Counted from the stretch's first letter, positions 1 to 13,952 are shown. The stretch is 64,000 bases of DNA from Drosophila pseudoobscura (GCF_009870125.1 NC_046680.1:21285501-21349500); one strand, 5' to 3'. Notes: generated by a model not told the origin, from the sequence alone. Made by a program: numbers and translations.

Positions 1-264
1 TCCAGGGAGTTAATATCGCCATTGTCGTTGATCCCGAAGAAGGAATAGCTCAGATGCGTGCACAGACCAGCGTCGATGTTGGAGACATCGAACTTTCCAT
101 TGCCGCTGCGGTAGTTCGCCCACGTGCCCCAATAGCAGTTCACGATGCCTGGATTTGTTAAAAGGATATTATCGGATACAACACGACTTATAGTTGCACT
201 CACGTTCAGCACCGATCACCTGGCTCAGGCAGAGGGCCACGAGTAGTGTCAATAGTTTTCCCAT
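1..264 (-). CDS. Cht9: GH18 chitinase, Cht9-like, 5' part only (runs off the left edge)
   Basis: Two coding exons are visible, 264-204 and 148 to the edge, split by a 55-base GT-AG intron in phase 1. Exon 1 encodes a signal peptide (MGKLLTLLVALCLSQVIGAE), so the product is secreted. Exon 2 opens with IVNCYWGTWANYRSGNGKF and continues into LCTHLSYSFFGI, the first beta strands of the glycosyl hydrolase 18 barrel. The DxxDxDxE catalytic motif lies beyond the edge. GH18 chitinases cut beta-1,4-GlcNAc chains of chitin in cuticle or the gut peritrophic matrix. The symbol is inferred from neighbours (Cht9 and CG10527 are close to Treh in D. melanogaster) and could be another member of the Cht4/8/9 cluster. 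A TATA box and a GATA array sit just upstream. The start is the only ATG before the signal peptide. Confidence 0.85.
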
Positions 265-299
265 TTCAGTAATGCTGGCTGAGATCGAATCCCTCACTG

Positions 300-360
300 T
301 ATTTATACCTTCCTACCATAGGCCATGGGCCCTATCGTTATCCCTATCCTTATCCTTATC
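300..360 (-). promoter_or_regulatory. Chitinase promoter: TATA box plus five GATA motifs spaced exactly 6 bp
   Basis: On the minus strand TATAAATA (300-307) lies 36 bases upstream of the chitinase ATG. Immediately upstream of it, TATC (GATA on the minus strand) begins at 333, 339, 345, 351 and 357. GATA factors drive Drosophila midgut genes, so gut expression of this chitinase is a reasonable inference. Confidence 0.6.
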
Positions 361-1066
361 TACGGTCATGTAGGTATGCTGATAGCTCCTCCACTCGACT
401 GACAAATTTATTGAAGATTATGTACTCGAAAATGTTTTGAATGTGCAATATTTATGGGACTCTGTATCTCAATTTCAAACTGATTTCTGTTGCCCATCAC
501 TTAGCTCTTCGGTGAAGGAACTTTATAGACCCATTAAATTAGGGGATAAGAAATTTGTCAATTAATTTTCGTTCTAATTATACTTTCATTGGTATTTCAT
601 AGATAAATGTAATCCGAGGGGCAAAACAGAACTTCTCTCATTGGAAAGCATTTAAATTATCATCCACAGAAGTACGACAGTCCAATCCAAGGATTCTTTC
701 GGAAACAATCTCTTGTCGTTAGGGACAGATCTCAAAGAAAATATTTACCCCGATTTCTCATTTAAGTATCACTTTTCCGTCCAAGCATTTCCATCAGAGA
801 CAATTCAACATGTAGTTGCCTACTTTAGGGCGTGTTTTTTATTTTTCTTAAACATATACAATGTTTATTTTAGCAATTTGTGCGAACAAAATTATAAACT
901 TTCGGACGTCGATTCGAGATTCGTTAACAATATTGAATAGAAATGCAAGAATAAATATAATCCATAATTTATGCGTCCAGTTGAACTGTAAGCCGCGCAG
1001 ATAAACAATTGTGATTCAGTGCGTGTTTCCTCAGAGATTCCGAGATTCCCAAAGGGTATCCTAGAT
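361..1066. other. Intergenic stretch between the chitinase promoter and the 3' end of CG10527
   Basis: AT-rich DNA. TTTATT at 864-869 reads AATAAA on the minus strand, about 200 bases beyond the CG10527 stop, and is the likely polyadenylation signal. The open frame at 713-940 shows no recognisable protein features. Confidence 0.5.
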
Positions 1067-3085
1067 TTAGTTGGCGACGTAGATCTCGAACTCCTTGTAG
1101 GCCAGCTCCTCGCCGCCGTACGGGATGTAGCAGCAGCCGTGAGAGGGCTGAACCTTTCCCACGGTTATGGTGCCGTCGTGGGTGGCGCGGCCGATGAACA
1201 GGGGCTCACCTTCGGCAGTCTCGCCGGCGGGCAGCGCGTTGGGTGGAATGTTGCCAGCCTCGACGGGGACCCATTGGCCGCCGCCGGCGCACAGGACCTC
1301 GTATTCGCCGTGTCCGTGCTCGCCGCCTCCGTAGGCAATGTAGGTGACCCCGTGCGAAGGATGCAGCTTGCCGGGAATCAGATCACCCTCATGGCGGGCG
1401 CGTGCAATGTACAACTGCTCACTTCCGTCGAATCCTCCCTGCATGGAATTTGGTGGCACCTCTCCGTTGGCGGCTGGCACCCAGCATCCGGGACCACTGC
1501 CCGTTGGAGCAGCAAAGCCCATGGCCGGGGCCGATGGGGCAGAGTCTGTAAGAGAATATTTGGGTTACTCTCAGGGCCATTTTGTGATCCTCCAGTCCCA
1601 AAACTCACCATCCAACAACCAGGTACCGCTGGCACCCCAGCCGGTGCAGATGCCGACAAAGTTCACCGGGAACAGGTCTCCGGCGTCGTAAGAGAGGAAG
1701 GCGGCAGCATCGCCCTCACGACCCACAGTAATGACATTGTCGTACCAGCGAATCCAGAAGCCGCGGAACTCTCCGGCGTCCAGAATCCCGGGCGTGGGCA
1801 CCTCCACCAACTCGGGCTTTTGGCGGTCCTTGCGGATCACCGACTTGGTATTCTCCCATCCGCCCAGGAAGATCTCGTAGATGGGTCCGCTCTCTTGTGG
1901 GGAGGGGGTCAGAGCCAGATGGGCATCCTTGGGCGAGCGCACCTTGAAGGTGAACACTCCACCGCTGGCCGGGAAGAACTGGTACTCCAATTTATCGGGT
2001 GTGTTGATTTCTGTGAAAAAAAGAGGCACTCTTTTAGCTTTTGTTGCAACTGTACCTGTAACCACATCTGAGTGGTGGGAAGGTTTGGAGGTTTGATCGA
2101 ATGTTTGATCGCCAAACATCTGCCACAAACCACAGAGTGAATCTATCAGAAATATCAGAACTGGAACAGGCTGTACCGCAAAAGAATTCGCTGTTATTTT
2201 TATGTTTATATATTCTATATGTATACCACGACAGATATAGAATGTTTCTCAGAATGTTTAGCGTCTGTTTTTGTTTTCGCTTCTTTATTAGCGGCATTCG
2301 GCGTGATGTCATGCCGATTGCTGTTCGTTCTTTCTGAAATGTTCTATCCCGTTCTAGCACTCAAGCTACGGCCGAGCCCAGCTTATAGCTCAAGAGTGAG
2401 GTGAGCCAGGTCTATGGTGTCTGTAACCCATACTCGAACAGATACGAACATTTGACTGGATCTGTTTGGATCTGTGTGATTGTTACACGAAAAGTTTTCC
2501 TAAGCAACATTAGTCCCATGACATCATTTAGGTGCATCTCGCGTGTCTGACCCCCAGGTTCTGGTTCCTCCCTAGCACATTCTTATTGATTATTGCCAGA
2601 GTTCAAGGCGAAGACTCAAGGTGTGACTCAGTCTGATTTGCTGTGTACTATGTATGATTTTCGGACAATTTGAATGGCAACAAAATTAGATGTTGTACGC
2701 GTTTGCACGATAATTGAATCTGGATGATGACAAGGTGAAAGTTGCCTACGTTCTTCACAGTCCAGTCCCGCGAAACTACTTTACATCTTTTCAGGGCATA
2801 AATCAATTGACACTATAAAAAATAACCTAACAATCAGAAATCTTCCCCACCAGATGATTTATATGTTTCGTTTACTTCAGATGTTTTCGATTCTAGGAGA
2901 ATACTGACACAGTTCTTTTGCTTCTGCTTCTGCTTTTGCTTTGGGCGTTGGGCCAAAAGTTTCTCTGTATTCCACTTGCCGCTGTGTCTCTTTGTGTCAA
3001 CGCTTACCCAATTAATAATATTCCATTATCCAATAGCTCTATGCACTCCACCCACACTCACTCCAAGGTACTCACCAATGGTCAT
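1067..3085 (-). CDS. CG10527: Farnesoic acid O-methyltransferase-like domain plus DM9 repeats protein (CG10527 orthologue)
   Basis: The coding exons are 3085-3076, 2010-1609 and 1545-1067, giving 296 residues. The first exon supplies only MTI and one base of the next codon; its donor G|GTGAGT joins the acceptor TTTTTTTCACAG|AAATC in phase, giving MTIEINTPDKLEYQFFP. Residues about 5-135 form the farnesoic-acid-methyltransferase-type beta-sandwich (Methyltransf_FA), including FRGFWIRWYDNVITVGREGD. The C-terminal half (from about 145) holds two DM9 repeats (DUF3421), each with a GCW/QW-VP start and a GK-HPSHG or GK-QPSHG core. Despite the name there is no SAM-binding fold. DM9 proteins elsewhere are carbohydrate-binding or vesicle-associated, so enzymatic activity is doubtful. 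No signal peptide. The 1.07 kb first intron separates the tiny first exon from the rest. Confidence in exon 1 rests on phase and splice quality alone. Confidence 0.87.
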
Positions 3086-6000
3086 GATTGCTGTTTTTCA
3101 CTTTACGTTGTTCGCTTATTGAGATTCAGATTGGAACTGCCGTCATAGAGCTAATTTACCGGCGAAGTAAGCCCCACACGACCCAAATGGGTGAGAGAGC
3201 GGCATCAGTGCGAAAACAGACTAAAAGCTCCAACAGCTTTCGCTCTGGCATTGTGTTGTGGTGTGCGATCATTGTGTCTGGTTACCAGAAAGTAGACGAC
3301 TGTACCTGCCGGTAACTATTTTTGATTTCTGCATGCATATGCATGCCTTTTGGTGCAGTATGTTGATTTTATTAATCATTTCCTCCATGATTATGTGTAG
3401 CATAAGTACATATATATATGGTACACCTACAAAATATATAAGTCATTTTAGACTTGAAAGAGTGTATGACGACTTCGGTGTTTCAAGGGTAGTTTTCGTA
3501 ACTAGTTTCTCTCGGCACTTCTATGAGTCAGAGTTTAGCAAAAGCTGCTGCTGATGTCATCAAGCACAGCGAAAGCTTAAGAGGGAGCGAAAGAGGGTAT
3601 ATTAGTTTCGGACACAGCACTTAATATCGCTCTAGTCAGTTTGAGGAGATTAAGTAAATACGTAGAGTAGATAAGCATCGATGATTTATCGAATATTGCT
3701 AAAGTCTGTTTTATTTCCTAGGGTACTTTGGACGCTCAACGAACGTTTTAGACGTTCCCTTCTCAGTCATTTTGGTTGTGCTTTCGTCATTTATGGCGTC
3801 ATGTGTCGGATTTATTTGAATTTGTCACATGCGGGAAACCAAACCTACCAAACCGGAGCACCAAAAGTTCTAGAGCAATGACTTCACCGCAGAGGCACAA
3901 GACGAGGCACTAAAATATATGAACAACATGTGAAAATTATTAACTATTTCCATTTGAAATCTGGGATAAATTATGAAGCATACTTTTAGGATAAATGGTT
4001 ATATGACCACCTTTTTTCTTAGTTCGTTTTTGCTGGCTCCATCCTGGGGCCGTCCGCCTGGACACCCCCTCCTAGCAGGGTGCGCCGGTTGCGCGACTTA
4101 TCTTTCTTTTGCGTCATTTATTTTCGGTATCCCCTTTTATCGCTTGGAGTTTTCAAATGTTAGTCGATGCCGTCCCGTTTCGCCGGTTGGCCGCGCTCCT
4201 GCGTCTCCGTTTTTAAAGACACGTGCAGACAGAGCAGAGCTTTTCATCGGAACGAAAATAATATGCGATAAACAAATTGTGCTATTAGTAACAGCAAAAA
4301 AGTGCCAGGCAGTGCCAATTCTTGTGATAAGAGTCGATTAATTGCTCATTCCGCCACAGACTCGTACTATTGGTGTATTTATATCGCAGACCAGACACCT
4401 GAACAGACTTACATACTCGCCCATGTAATCGCATGGCAAACCATATGGCTGGCAGACGAATAAACAAACAATAAATGGTGCTTGGCTCGATAAAGCTTTT
4501 ACAGTATACCGTTTAGGATTGGTGGTAACGTAGGCCGATCATGTTACTGGATGGGATTCGGATTACATTACTCGTAGCTTAGGGATGAGTAATCATCGGA
4601 GCCTTATCTTATATGTGAATATCGTTCAGATTTGCACTTTATAGACTGACGAGCCCCCAAAAGACCAACTACGCAGATAAGCGGGAAAAAAACAAGTTAA
4701 CTTTGTTTACACTTTCCCATTTAGCTATATTGTTCCATTTGCATAACAGCTTGACCTCTGGAATGTAACACCAGACCCGCACAGAACAGCATTCAAATGC
4801 AATTCTATTAGGGAATATTTTCGTTTTCTCTGTTTCTTTAAATTGGAATAAATTAACACGATTAAATTAGGGTTTCCGTTCCTGTGCTTTGCACCACTCT
4901 CAAAAACAATTGCAAATCTGCTCGCAGGCTGGATGGGATGGGATGGGATGGGTATGGGCTGATTCAATTGGATTCAATTTACCCTCAGTTTCAATCCGGC
5001 CACTAGATTTTCTCAAAAGACAGGCCTCCTCTTTCAAGTGTCGAGGGAGCAGGAGCAGACAATTGAGACTAAAGTGCTCTAGGGCAATCAACTCAACACT
5101 TCTATATGGACTATAGATAAATGGATGTACAGGAATGGAATAAATAGCGAAAGGAAAAGTTTAATGCACTGAAAACCTGGCCACATTGTTTTCAAATGTA
5201 TATCTGCTCACGTGAAATATAAATAATTCTTATGAAATATTTATCTCAAAACTTAAGCAAAGATTTGTGTGTATGCTCTGCTCTTGACGAGCCCCTTAAC
5301 ACTTGAACACTTTTAAAAAACTATGTACATATGGATGTATGTATGTCCTATATATAAAGCGGTGTCTGGACATTCGACTATACTAAGTGTATATGCTTTT
5401 GTGGTGAATATCTGAAAGGTTGAAAAACTGGTTTCCCTTGCTCTCACTCTCTGAGACTTACCGAGATTTACCTTTTATTTCGAGTTGATTTGATAACTGA
5501 TTTACTGTGAATTCGGAACCCTTTGATATGTTATATTTAACTTCTGAATAATGTGATTCGCACTTGGTAATGGAGTTGTTCCGATAACTTTTTGCTTATC
5601 TTTTGTGTCTCTCTTTTGCGCTGCGGCTGCTTGAACCATGTACATTGTACATTGATATCTTGAGAGAAAAATGTCTTGTTTTGACAACATTTCTACACTC
5701 ACATCACATCATTTTTGGAACGGAACCGGTTTGTCTGGCAAAGGTACCTACTTATGGTACTCAGCAATTGGCAAGGGCACCTTGAAAGTGACATAAATAT
5801 ATAGTATGTTTGTGAAATGTTCCTAAACATTTTATTTAGGGGGTCGGTCTTTCTTGCTGTTTTACTGTCAACACGTCAGATTTCAGATTCTCTTGATAAT
5901 TGCATAAAACACGAAGGCCGTCAGAGTGCGAGAAGTACAAACAACGAAATTTTATGCAAGAACGAAGAGTATTCATATATCGGGAGAGGAAAAGGGTACA

Positions 6001-6618
6001 GTGTAGGAAAAGAACCGGCGGGCGGAATATACACTCGTGACGCTCGTCACACACGATGAGAACGAACCGGACCCCTCTCTTTTCTCTTTTTCTCTCCCAC
6101 TCGACAACAGCTGGTATATTTATACTATCCGACATGGGCTGGCTTTCGTTTCTTCCCTTTTCGAGAGTGATAACTGAAGCCAAGCCACGACGCTCAAGAG
6201 TTTGTTGAACAGTGTAAAACCACACAACCAACCAATGTGCTCTGCTCTCTCTTCTTCTCTCTGCCTGTGGGGCCACTTTTGGATATGTAATGCTAATGTG
6301 GTGTGGTGTGGAGAGCACGCGAGAGGTTGTATTTAGAAGCGAAACTATTTAATAAACCGTAAGTTAGCGCGATCGTCATTCGGTGGCGAAAAAAGCTCGG
6401 ACAAACAACAAGTGGGCCAAAAACGCTAACGCTGAAGAGAAGCTAAAGCGGCAAAACGGAGCAATAAAGTGATCGAAGTTCAGTGGCAAAGGAAAAACAA
6501 GACAAAAACAAAACGCAAGAAAATTTTAGCCAAATTAAAATCTGTGTGTGCCACTCGCTGCGCTGCGGCTATTTGCAAAGTGCTCGCCGCAACTCCAGAA
6601 ACCATCCTTATCCGCACC
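3086..6618. other. Intergenic region; 5' flank and probable 5' UTR of the cytosolic Treh transcript at its right end
   Basis: No supported gene. A pentanucleotide run (GGATG)n lies at about 4932-4950 and an 18-bp near-palindrome around GCATGCATATGCATGC at about 3331-3346. From about 6350 the sequence becomes purine-rich with CAACAAG/AAACAAA tracts typical of a Drosophila 5' UTR leading to the ATG at 6619. The ORFs here lack codon bias and homology. Confidence 0.45.
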
Positions 6619-6668
6619 ATGGCTGCTCAAACGGGTCCTACCACCAATCACAAAATAAACGGAAACGG
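6619..6668 (+). CDS. Treh: Treh alternative first coding exon (cytosolic trehalase isoform)
   Basis: ATG in a good context (caccATGGC) opens a 50-nt exon encoding MAAQTGPTTNHKINGNG, ending in phase 2 at GG|GTGAGT. Joined to the shared exon at 14694 it reads GNGEIYCYGDLL in frame. The peptide has no hydrophobic stretch, so the enzyme would stay in the cytosol. Drosophila is known to make secreted and cytosolic trehalases from this one gene. The frame is open further upstream, but only from a non-ATG codon, so this ATG is the natural start. Confidence 0.8.
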
Positions 6669-9600
6669 GTGAGTAGATTTCTTTGGTGTGATTATGTTTT
6701 TTTTCGATACGGTTCTGCGGTTGCATAAGCTGGCAGAACTGCAGAAATGTGCATTCGATTGCCAAGGAAAGCCATCTGCTCTGCTGTCTAGAAGAGTGCT
6801 TTCACTTTCCTCCCCTGTCCTGCCCCCGGGCCAGCGGGGGAGTTGGCCAAAATGTCTCGCCAATCGGTATCGTATCCCATAGGGATACATATAGTTTATA
6901 GTTTTATTTTAAATCGCTGCTGCTGCTATTTTGCTATTCTGTGATTCGGTGCCAATGCCATAGTTTTTGTTTTTCTCGATTCTGTTTTTCGCTTTTGTTT
7001 TTGTTTTATCGCTTACTTACGCACACTGGTGGTGCCAGCCGGCCAAAATTTCCTCTGTCCTATGCGTTGTTTGTATACCCTATGAAAGGCTATTTGTTGT
7101 CATGTCATCATCAGAAGTTTTGTCGATCAATATCCAAAAGTACTGTAGCTGCCAAAAGATCTTCGATCTCCAAAGAAGGCATTTCCTTCTGATGTAAGGA
7201 TGTACTAAAACTGAGTACTTCCCTTCGATGCAGCTATTGGAGAGTATTTAAACTTCGCTTTCGATTAGCTGACAACTGTTTTCATTTTGTTTTGCTTTTC
7301 GATATTTGTGTTCTCAAGTGGTCTCCAAATGGAAACGAGAGTAAATGGTATAATACTCGTACACCAAGAAGAAGAGAGTAACTCTCGTACTATTTCATTT
7401 ATAGCTGAAGTTTAAAGGGTTTCGTTTCTGGTAGCAGCGGTTCTCGAGCGGGTATTAGCGTTAAGTGGACGTGTAAACAGTGTAATACTTTCGACAATTT
7501 CCATGCACTTTCGTGACAAATGTGCACTGCAATGCATTTAAAAGCAGTACAAAAATATATCAATATTTAGCCAGCAGAGTTGTTAAGCACGTGTCGGACC
7601 CGATGTCACATACGACCTTGTGTTGGTGCCACCTTTGGAATTTTAGTTGGCAAGAGGCAAAAAGTACCCGACGTACAACAGGTGTGGGAAATATGAATCA
7701 CTGGAAGAAATGCATGTGCACTTTGAGTTGTAAGAACTGAACTTAAGGACTGGTGCTATCAGTGCTATCAGCACAACGCGCCCCCATCTTCTGATAGGCG
7801 AGCCCCTTCATCGATTTCTACGAATCTAAATTGCCCTGGAGAATCCGGTAATACAGGTAGCTGATTGCATGACTATCGACATTCGTACTTTGCAGTTTTC
7901 CAGTTCCGACGCTTGACGAATTCCATCCGTTTGCATTTTCAAGTTGGCAGCGACGCTTAAAATTCCGGTTCCAGTCAATTTTACAGTAGATTTGTTTTTA
8001 TTCTTTCTGGTAAAGAATTAATTATTAAAAACTAATGCTTCAGCGCAGCAAATCATAGATCACAAATATGTACATATTGTATGTATTTATTTCATTACAC
8101 GCCACGAATTGACACTTGACACTTACATGGTTTTTACATGCATCTTCTACATTGCTACCCGCCCAACAGTATGCAACAGATTTAACGGCTTCAGTTCTAA
8201 TTTCCAGTAATCAACGTATACTTAATGTAGACGTAATTCTGTGAAACAGATCAGTGCTAGTGAGACATAACGAGCTCAGCTCGTTAAGACCAATATTTGG
8301 TGATCCAATAAGGAATGGTCCTGGCACTTATGTATGTTGCTTCTGCTGCTGGATGTATTGCATCTAAAGTACTGCTATCTATAGTATTCAAGTGATGAAT
8401 AGTTTTAATAAAGTGTTTGTTAGTCACATCAAACCCTGTTTAACAGAAAACTGTCTCTATATTCGTTGATAGCTACCATTATTCCTAGATTTCTCTCAAT
8501 TACTTGCTCATAAATGCATGCAGAATATATACTCATTACAGGGAATTGTTTAAACTGTAAAAGCAGCTGCCTCTAGTCACGTTTCGCATTGGATCTGACG
8601 GATTTTCCGTGTGGTCGTCGCAGCTGATCGGTGATTGGCTCTTTCCAGGCGGTGTGTCCAGTTCATATGTAATGGGGGAACAGGTTATGCCATGCCTCCT
8701 CAATTCCCCTGGCACATCGATTGCCATAGCGCACCGCACTGGAGGATCATACTTTGTTGGTCCAGCTACTGCAACAAAACGCTTATTATCAGCGCTCTCT
8801 TGTTATCATCTCTGACTCTGACAGACAGACAGACAGACACCAGGGCATCTTTTTCAGACAGATCCCCCTCCATTCCCAGTCTCAGTTGAAAAGTGATAAT
8901 ACTCAGAGCTCGTATGCATCACCTCATCACTATATTGCGCTCCAAAGGGCGCGGCTGTCTTAAGCTGTTCTCTGGGGCGTTGATTAAATCTAATCTGATT
9001 GCGATTAGAAGTTGGAGTATTCGGCATAGAGCCAGGTGAGTGTCAAGGCAGATCGAATGCGTTCATTGTACTCTGCTCTGCGGTTGCCACTAAAGAGACG
9101 GCTGACCTTGGCTAACCTTAGTAAAAGTATTGGTTTATGGCACTGCTGCTGTGTCGATCGAACATTGTATACTCTATACTGAAAGAATGGCACTTCACTG
9201 GGGCTATAGTAAGTTTTCACTTCTCCCGATAGAGTATTCCTAATGAGCATTCTTTGCCCTACCTTCGAACTAATTAATCTTATTTACTAAATCAAAAATA
9301 CTCGTATTTATTATCAGAAATTTATTACCAACAATAGTACGTGTTCTAGTACTGGCTCTTAATTACCACGTTGACTCTTCTCATGTGTACAATTGAACCT
9401 TATCGTTGTAGCTTATTTATTACCAGAGGAGAGCTATAGGAAATTTAACTGAAGTATTTACGATCTTAAAGCTGTGTCAAGTACTGAAAGCAATTCGGTT
9501 CAGAACAGTACTACGACGTGTACCGAGTGTGGAGGAAATGGCAAAACACTTTCATAATCCACCAATCACTCATTCAGCAAACAAGCAAATTTACGCTTCA

Positions 9601-12600
9601 CTTGAAATTATTTAACAATAACTTTTCGCCAGGAACGAACCACATTTCAATTCGGAGTAACGGCTGAAAGTTTGAGAAGATTATTTAACCAGTGGGTACA
9701 GTTAAAGATTTCGACGACTCTGTTCCGATCTGTTCTGGTCTGATCTGGTCCGGGGGATTCTGGGGAAAAATGTATGTAAATCTCATTTAAAGGCAGTCTG
9801 ACAGCTGCCCTCAAACGCTCAACATCTGTTCCCGGAGGAGCTGGAGAGCTGTCTATCCGTCGAGCAGTGAATTTTGATTAGAAAGAAATACTACTACTCG
9901 TACGAGCAGTACATATATAGTCCCTGCCTGCATACACATATAGTATATAATACATGTAGTATAATAATAATCAAGTGCCGCAAAACCGAGATAATGTGAG
10001 AGTTATAAAAACTCGCACACATCGGCGCGGACTGCCAATAACAAAAGTGTGTGATATGCGCGAACAAAGTGAAAACTCATTTCAAACCAAAGAATAATAT
10101 AAATAATTGTTACTTTTTTTTGAATTGAAACTTAATTTCGTAATTGAGTTAAACTCTCAGGCGGAGCAGTGGCAGCAATTATCGTATAATTTTCCATACA
10201 ATTTGTTGTGTTGTGGTTGCTGCTCCTCTGTTCTTCCCCCTGCAACAGTTCGCTGACAGTTTTTCCACCTATTCGCCTCGCTGATATTACGACTGTTTTC
10301 CCCCAACACTCTGCTTAGATCTCGTTTCCAAACGGCTACTCGTGTTGTATTTTGTTTAGTACTAAATGTCAATGATCCAATGATCCCCACCTTTTCGGAG
10401 ACTTAAACGATCCGAGTGTATGTTAATGAAGAGTCTTTGTAGACTCATTATGAACCGAAAAGTGTCGCGCAAATCCAGACAGACTGGAAAGAGTACGGAG
10501 TACTTGCTGCTGCTGCCTCTCCTCCTGATTGCCGAAACACGTTTATTCCCCTCCCCAACTCCTCCATCGATAGGCAGTTTTTCTTAATCGTTTATCAGTT
10601 GCCCCCGAACTTGAGTTAGTAATTTTAATTGGCAATTGTGGAAATGGAATTCCTATCAACCTGAAGAGCGTGAGGGTCTTGCCTTGGAAATTCCAATAAT
10701 TCCACCACTTCACCTTTGGCAAATTATTGAATTCAAGATCTAAAAGTTACCTTGACAAACTTTCGTCAATGACGTCCGGACAATCGCAAATCGGAGATTA
10801 AGACGATAAAGGCCTATCGGCTTATCATCCACTCGGGACACTCGAGTTGAGTGGCCAGGCCACTACAATTAGTTGTTGGGCCTGTGAGTTCCCAACAGAA
10901 TCAACTCTCTGCAAAACACTCTTTCAAGGCGTTTCTTGTGTAAAATTCTTGGCAAACTTTTTGGCGATTTGGCGGCACATCAATGACCTCTCGAAGGTTT
11001 CGGGAGCACCAAAAAATACTGGCAAAAACAAGTTAATTCCACCTGATGCACGGGGGCTTCTTAATTACTTTTCCAGTTTTCGTGTCTTTTGTGCGCCTAA
11101 ACAAATCATATTGAATGAACGAGACTGAACTGAACTGAGGTATATTGTAGTTATTATAATGATTAGTCAAATAAAACATACAATTGTGAATGGCATGGCC
11201 CACATAATGATTAATGATTGTCCTTGAACGAGAATTGGCAGCTCGTTTCTCAATCGGAACAGGTCGCTTTTTGGGAACGGGACGTCATTTTCATTTAGCA
11301 CTTGCTAGCCCGATGACGACAATCGTAAAAGATGTATAATGACAATAGTAAACATAATAAAAAACCAGATGAATGGTGGGAGTGAGGGAATCCGAATCTG
11401 AATACGAATCCGAACCCGATTCCATTCAAGAAATATCTCATTATTTTATGCACGCACTTGAGAAACCCCTCAAAAATAATAGTTTTACGATAATTATCTG
11501 TGGGAGTCGAGTCTCTTGTTGCATTTCGTATGATTTATATAGAATGCCAATCCGGAATCGTTAAACAAAATTCTTTTTTGTGCTATGCGGAATCGGAAGC
11601 TCCCTTTTCAAAAAATGGAATTTAACAATATTTGTAAACGCCTATCACGTACATAAATACATATGTATGTATGTAGAAGAGTTGGGGGTTTGTTTCCATT
11701 TGTCATCCAGCAGGTGCGGTTCGGAGCCTTAGTTATCGATTGAAAAAAGGCCATTACACCCGTTCAAATATTGATCAAGTCTGTTCGGAACTGAGAACTA
11801 ATACTAGTTTGTTCTTCAACGTTTGGTAGCCCCATATCTGCTTCCGTTTTGCTTGTGATTCATTGGCTGTAACGCTACTGTGACTACAATCTGCACTCAA
11901 ACTAACTGCGATTCGAATGGGTTTCACTGCTAATGGTCAGTGCCACCTGTGCCCGTGTGACGTGCAACATCATTGATTCAGATGCAATTGTTTGCTGTTC
12001 CCGCTGGTCCGCCGGTCCGCCGGTCCGCTGGTGCGCTGTCGTCACAGAAACGTAGCGAAACAATGGTTTCTGTTCGGGGATCTGTTTCTCTCTCCCATAA
12101 AGCACAATTGTGCCGTTTGCTGGCATTTTTAGTTTTCCATTTGCCTGCCTTTTGTTTTCTGTTCTCCGCAGCCCCCAGAGATGCCCATAGACTCCGCAGG
12201 GGGGGGGGCCGGGGGCCTCTTATATCATCGTAATGCGATCCATCATAATCTTAATGCTGCCTAACCCAACGAGATGTGATTTTGTTGGTGTTGAGTTCAG
12301 TCTCCGAATATGCAATAAATCACTTTAAAATGTTGTTCAATTTTCCGGTTATTGATCAGGAAAATATCGTAGAAGAACGTTTTCGTTCAGAATAGCTGTA
12401 GTTTGGGTGAATCTTCAAACCCAGATCCCAATCTGCTGCCGAGTATAGCCTTTCTCTTTGTTATATGAATCTTTAGATTTGCAACGTTTGCAACGCAGTT
12501 TAGAGATTTTGATCTTGATTTTCGTTAACGAGAGTACACATAAATCCATATGCTATACATATGTCACAAATGCAATCCTTATTCAGCAAATCAGTTCAAT

Positions 12601-13952
12601 TAAGACTTGTTAGTGGTACAGCCACCACCACAAACCACCCACAAAGAAAGAGAGACGTCATCAGGTTCCAGCGAAACGTCGCAATTCCGTTTCATTGCTA
12701 TATTTGTGTGGCCAGACACGTGTCGTGTCGGCTGCCCGATCGCCCGATCCCATACTATTTATAGAGCTGAACATACATACATATGTGCATACTAAGATAT
12801 TATTAGTGAATTAGTAAATACTGGAGCAAAAGTGGAGTACAATCGGCGGGTTATTCCCTTAATTGTATCTTCATATCGGGGGCAAGGTAGCTCTGAATTA
12901 TGTATATGGAAAATCTGTCAAGAAATTTCCATTTTTATAGCTCGTTCTGGATTCCTGATAAACGCTGCTGAGAACGTTGCAGCTTTATCTTTAAAAGTGG
13001 AACAATTGAAGTGACTTTAATGGGTTTTAATTAGCATTTTAACTAGGCCTAAAAGTGCCAAAAAAAACAAAGAAAAGAAAGACGTCCCTTATCTGTAAAG
13101 CCTCTACACTACAGTGGAACGTCCTAAAACTAAACCACACAAAATATATATTCCATTATATTCTATTCTATGCTCCATAATTCATCAATTGATGCGGGCA
13201 GGGCACCACTTTGTAGGAATTGTATTTATGGATATGGATATGTATTTCAAGGCTCTGCCGTTACTCTCATGAATATTCATTCAATCATTCATTCGTCAGA
13301 TATCTGTCGTATGCAAAATATTTGAGTGTGCCAAAAACCCTTTTAATTGAAGGAAAAGCTAAAGATTAAACAATATCGGTGCAGCAAACGGGCGACAGCA
13401 AATGAATCTGACAGATACACAGATAGGTTAGGTCTGCATTACATGATACACTCGATTTGAATACGGTACTAGCTTTCGGTTTCTACTTCTACTTCTGCTT
13501 CGGCTTCGGCTTGGGGCCACTTTAACGATTTTATAAATAGATTGAACGCGCCCCCAAAGCGGCACGAGCGGTGGTTCCGTTCCTCCAGTTTCCCACCTTG
13601 CTCCAACGATCGTTCGTGAGTCGTTCGTGGATCGATCGCCCGTCGTCGTCGTAGATCGTTGTAGGTCGTCGTTTTTTTTATAAAATTGGAAACGGGGGAA
13701 ACAGTTAGAAGTATTCTTGCGCTGACTGGCGCTGGTTGTGCTCGTGCTTCGCGTGTGGCAGGTCGAATTTAGGGATACAATATATGTATATACATATATA
13801 CCATATATTATATTCCCTGAAGTGAAGTTCTCTTGAATATATCAGCCAGCGAACTGCAGCACTCTGTACTTATACAACACCACTTAGATCCTACTACAAT
13901 ATCCTATAATTAGAGAACCCAAGTGAAAAGAGTTGAAAAGAGTAGTGTCGAT
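6669..13952 (+). other. Treh long first intron (between the two alternative promoters) and 5' UTR of the secreted form
   Basis: More than 7 kb of AT-rich, low-complexity-punctuated sequence. It holds an ACAGACAG run at about 8820-8838 and a poly-G run near 12199. I see no coding exon. Two areas, about 9840-10080 and 13530-13950, have UTR-like composition; the second leads into the secreted-form start codon. Confidence 0.5.
13532..13538 (+). promoter_or_regulatory. TATA box, probable promoter of secreted Treh
   Basis: TATAAAT is followed by GC-rich DNA and a roughly 390-base leader to the ATG at 13953. Placement as the start of the secreted transcript is an inference. Confidence 0.45.

Noticed and set aside
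1019-2071. 350-codon plus-strand open frame
   Set aside because: It lies antisense to CG10527 exons, whose codon use and domains are clear; the frame is a GC-rich shadow.
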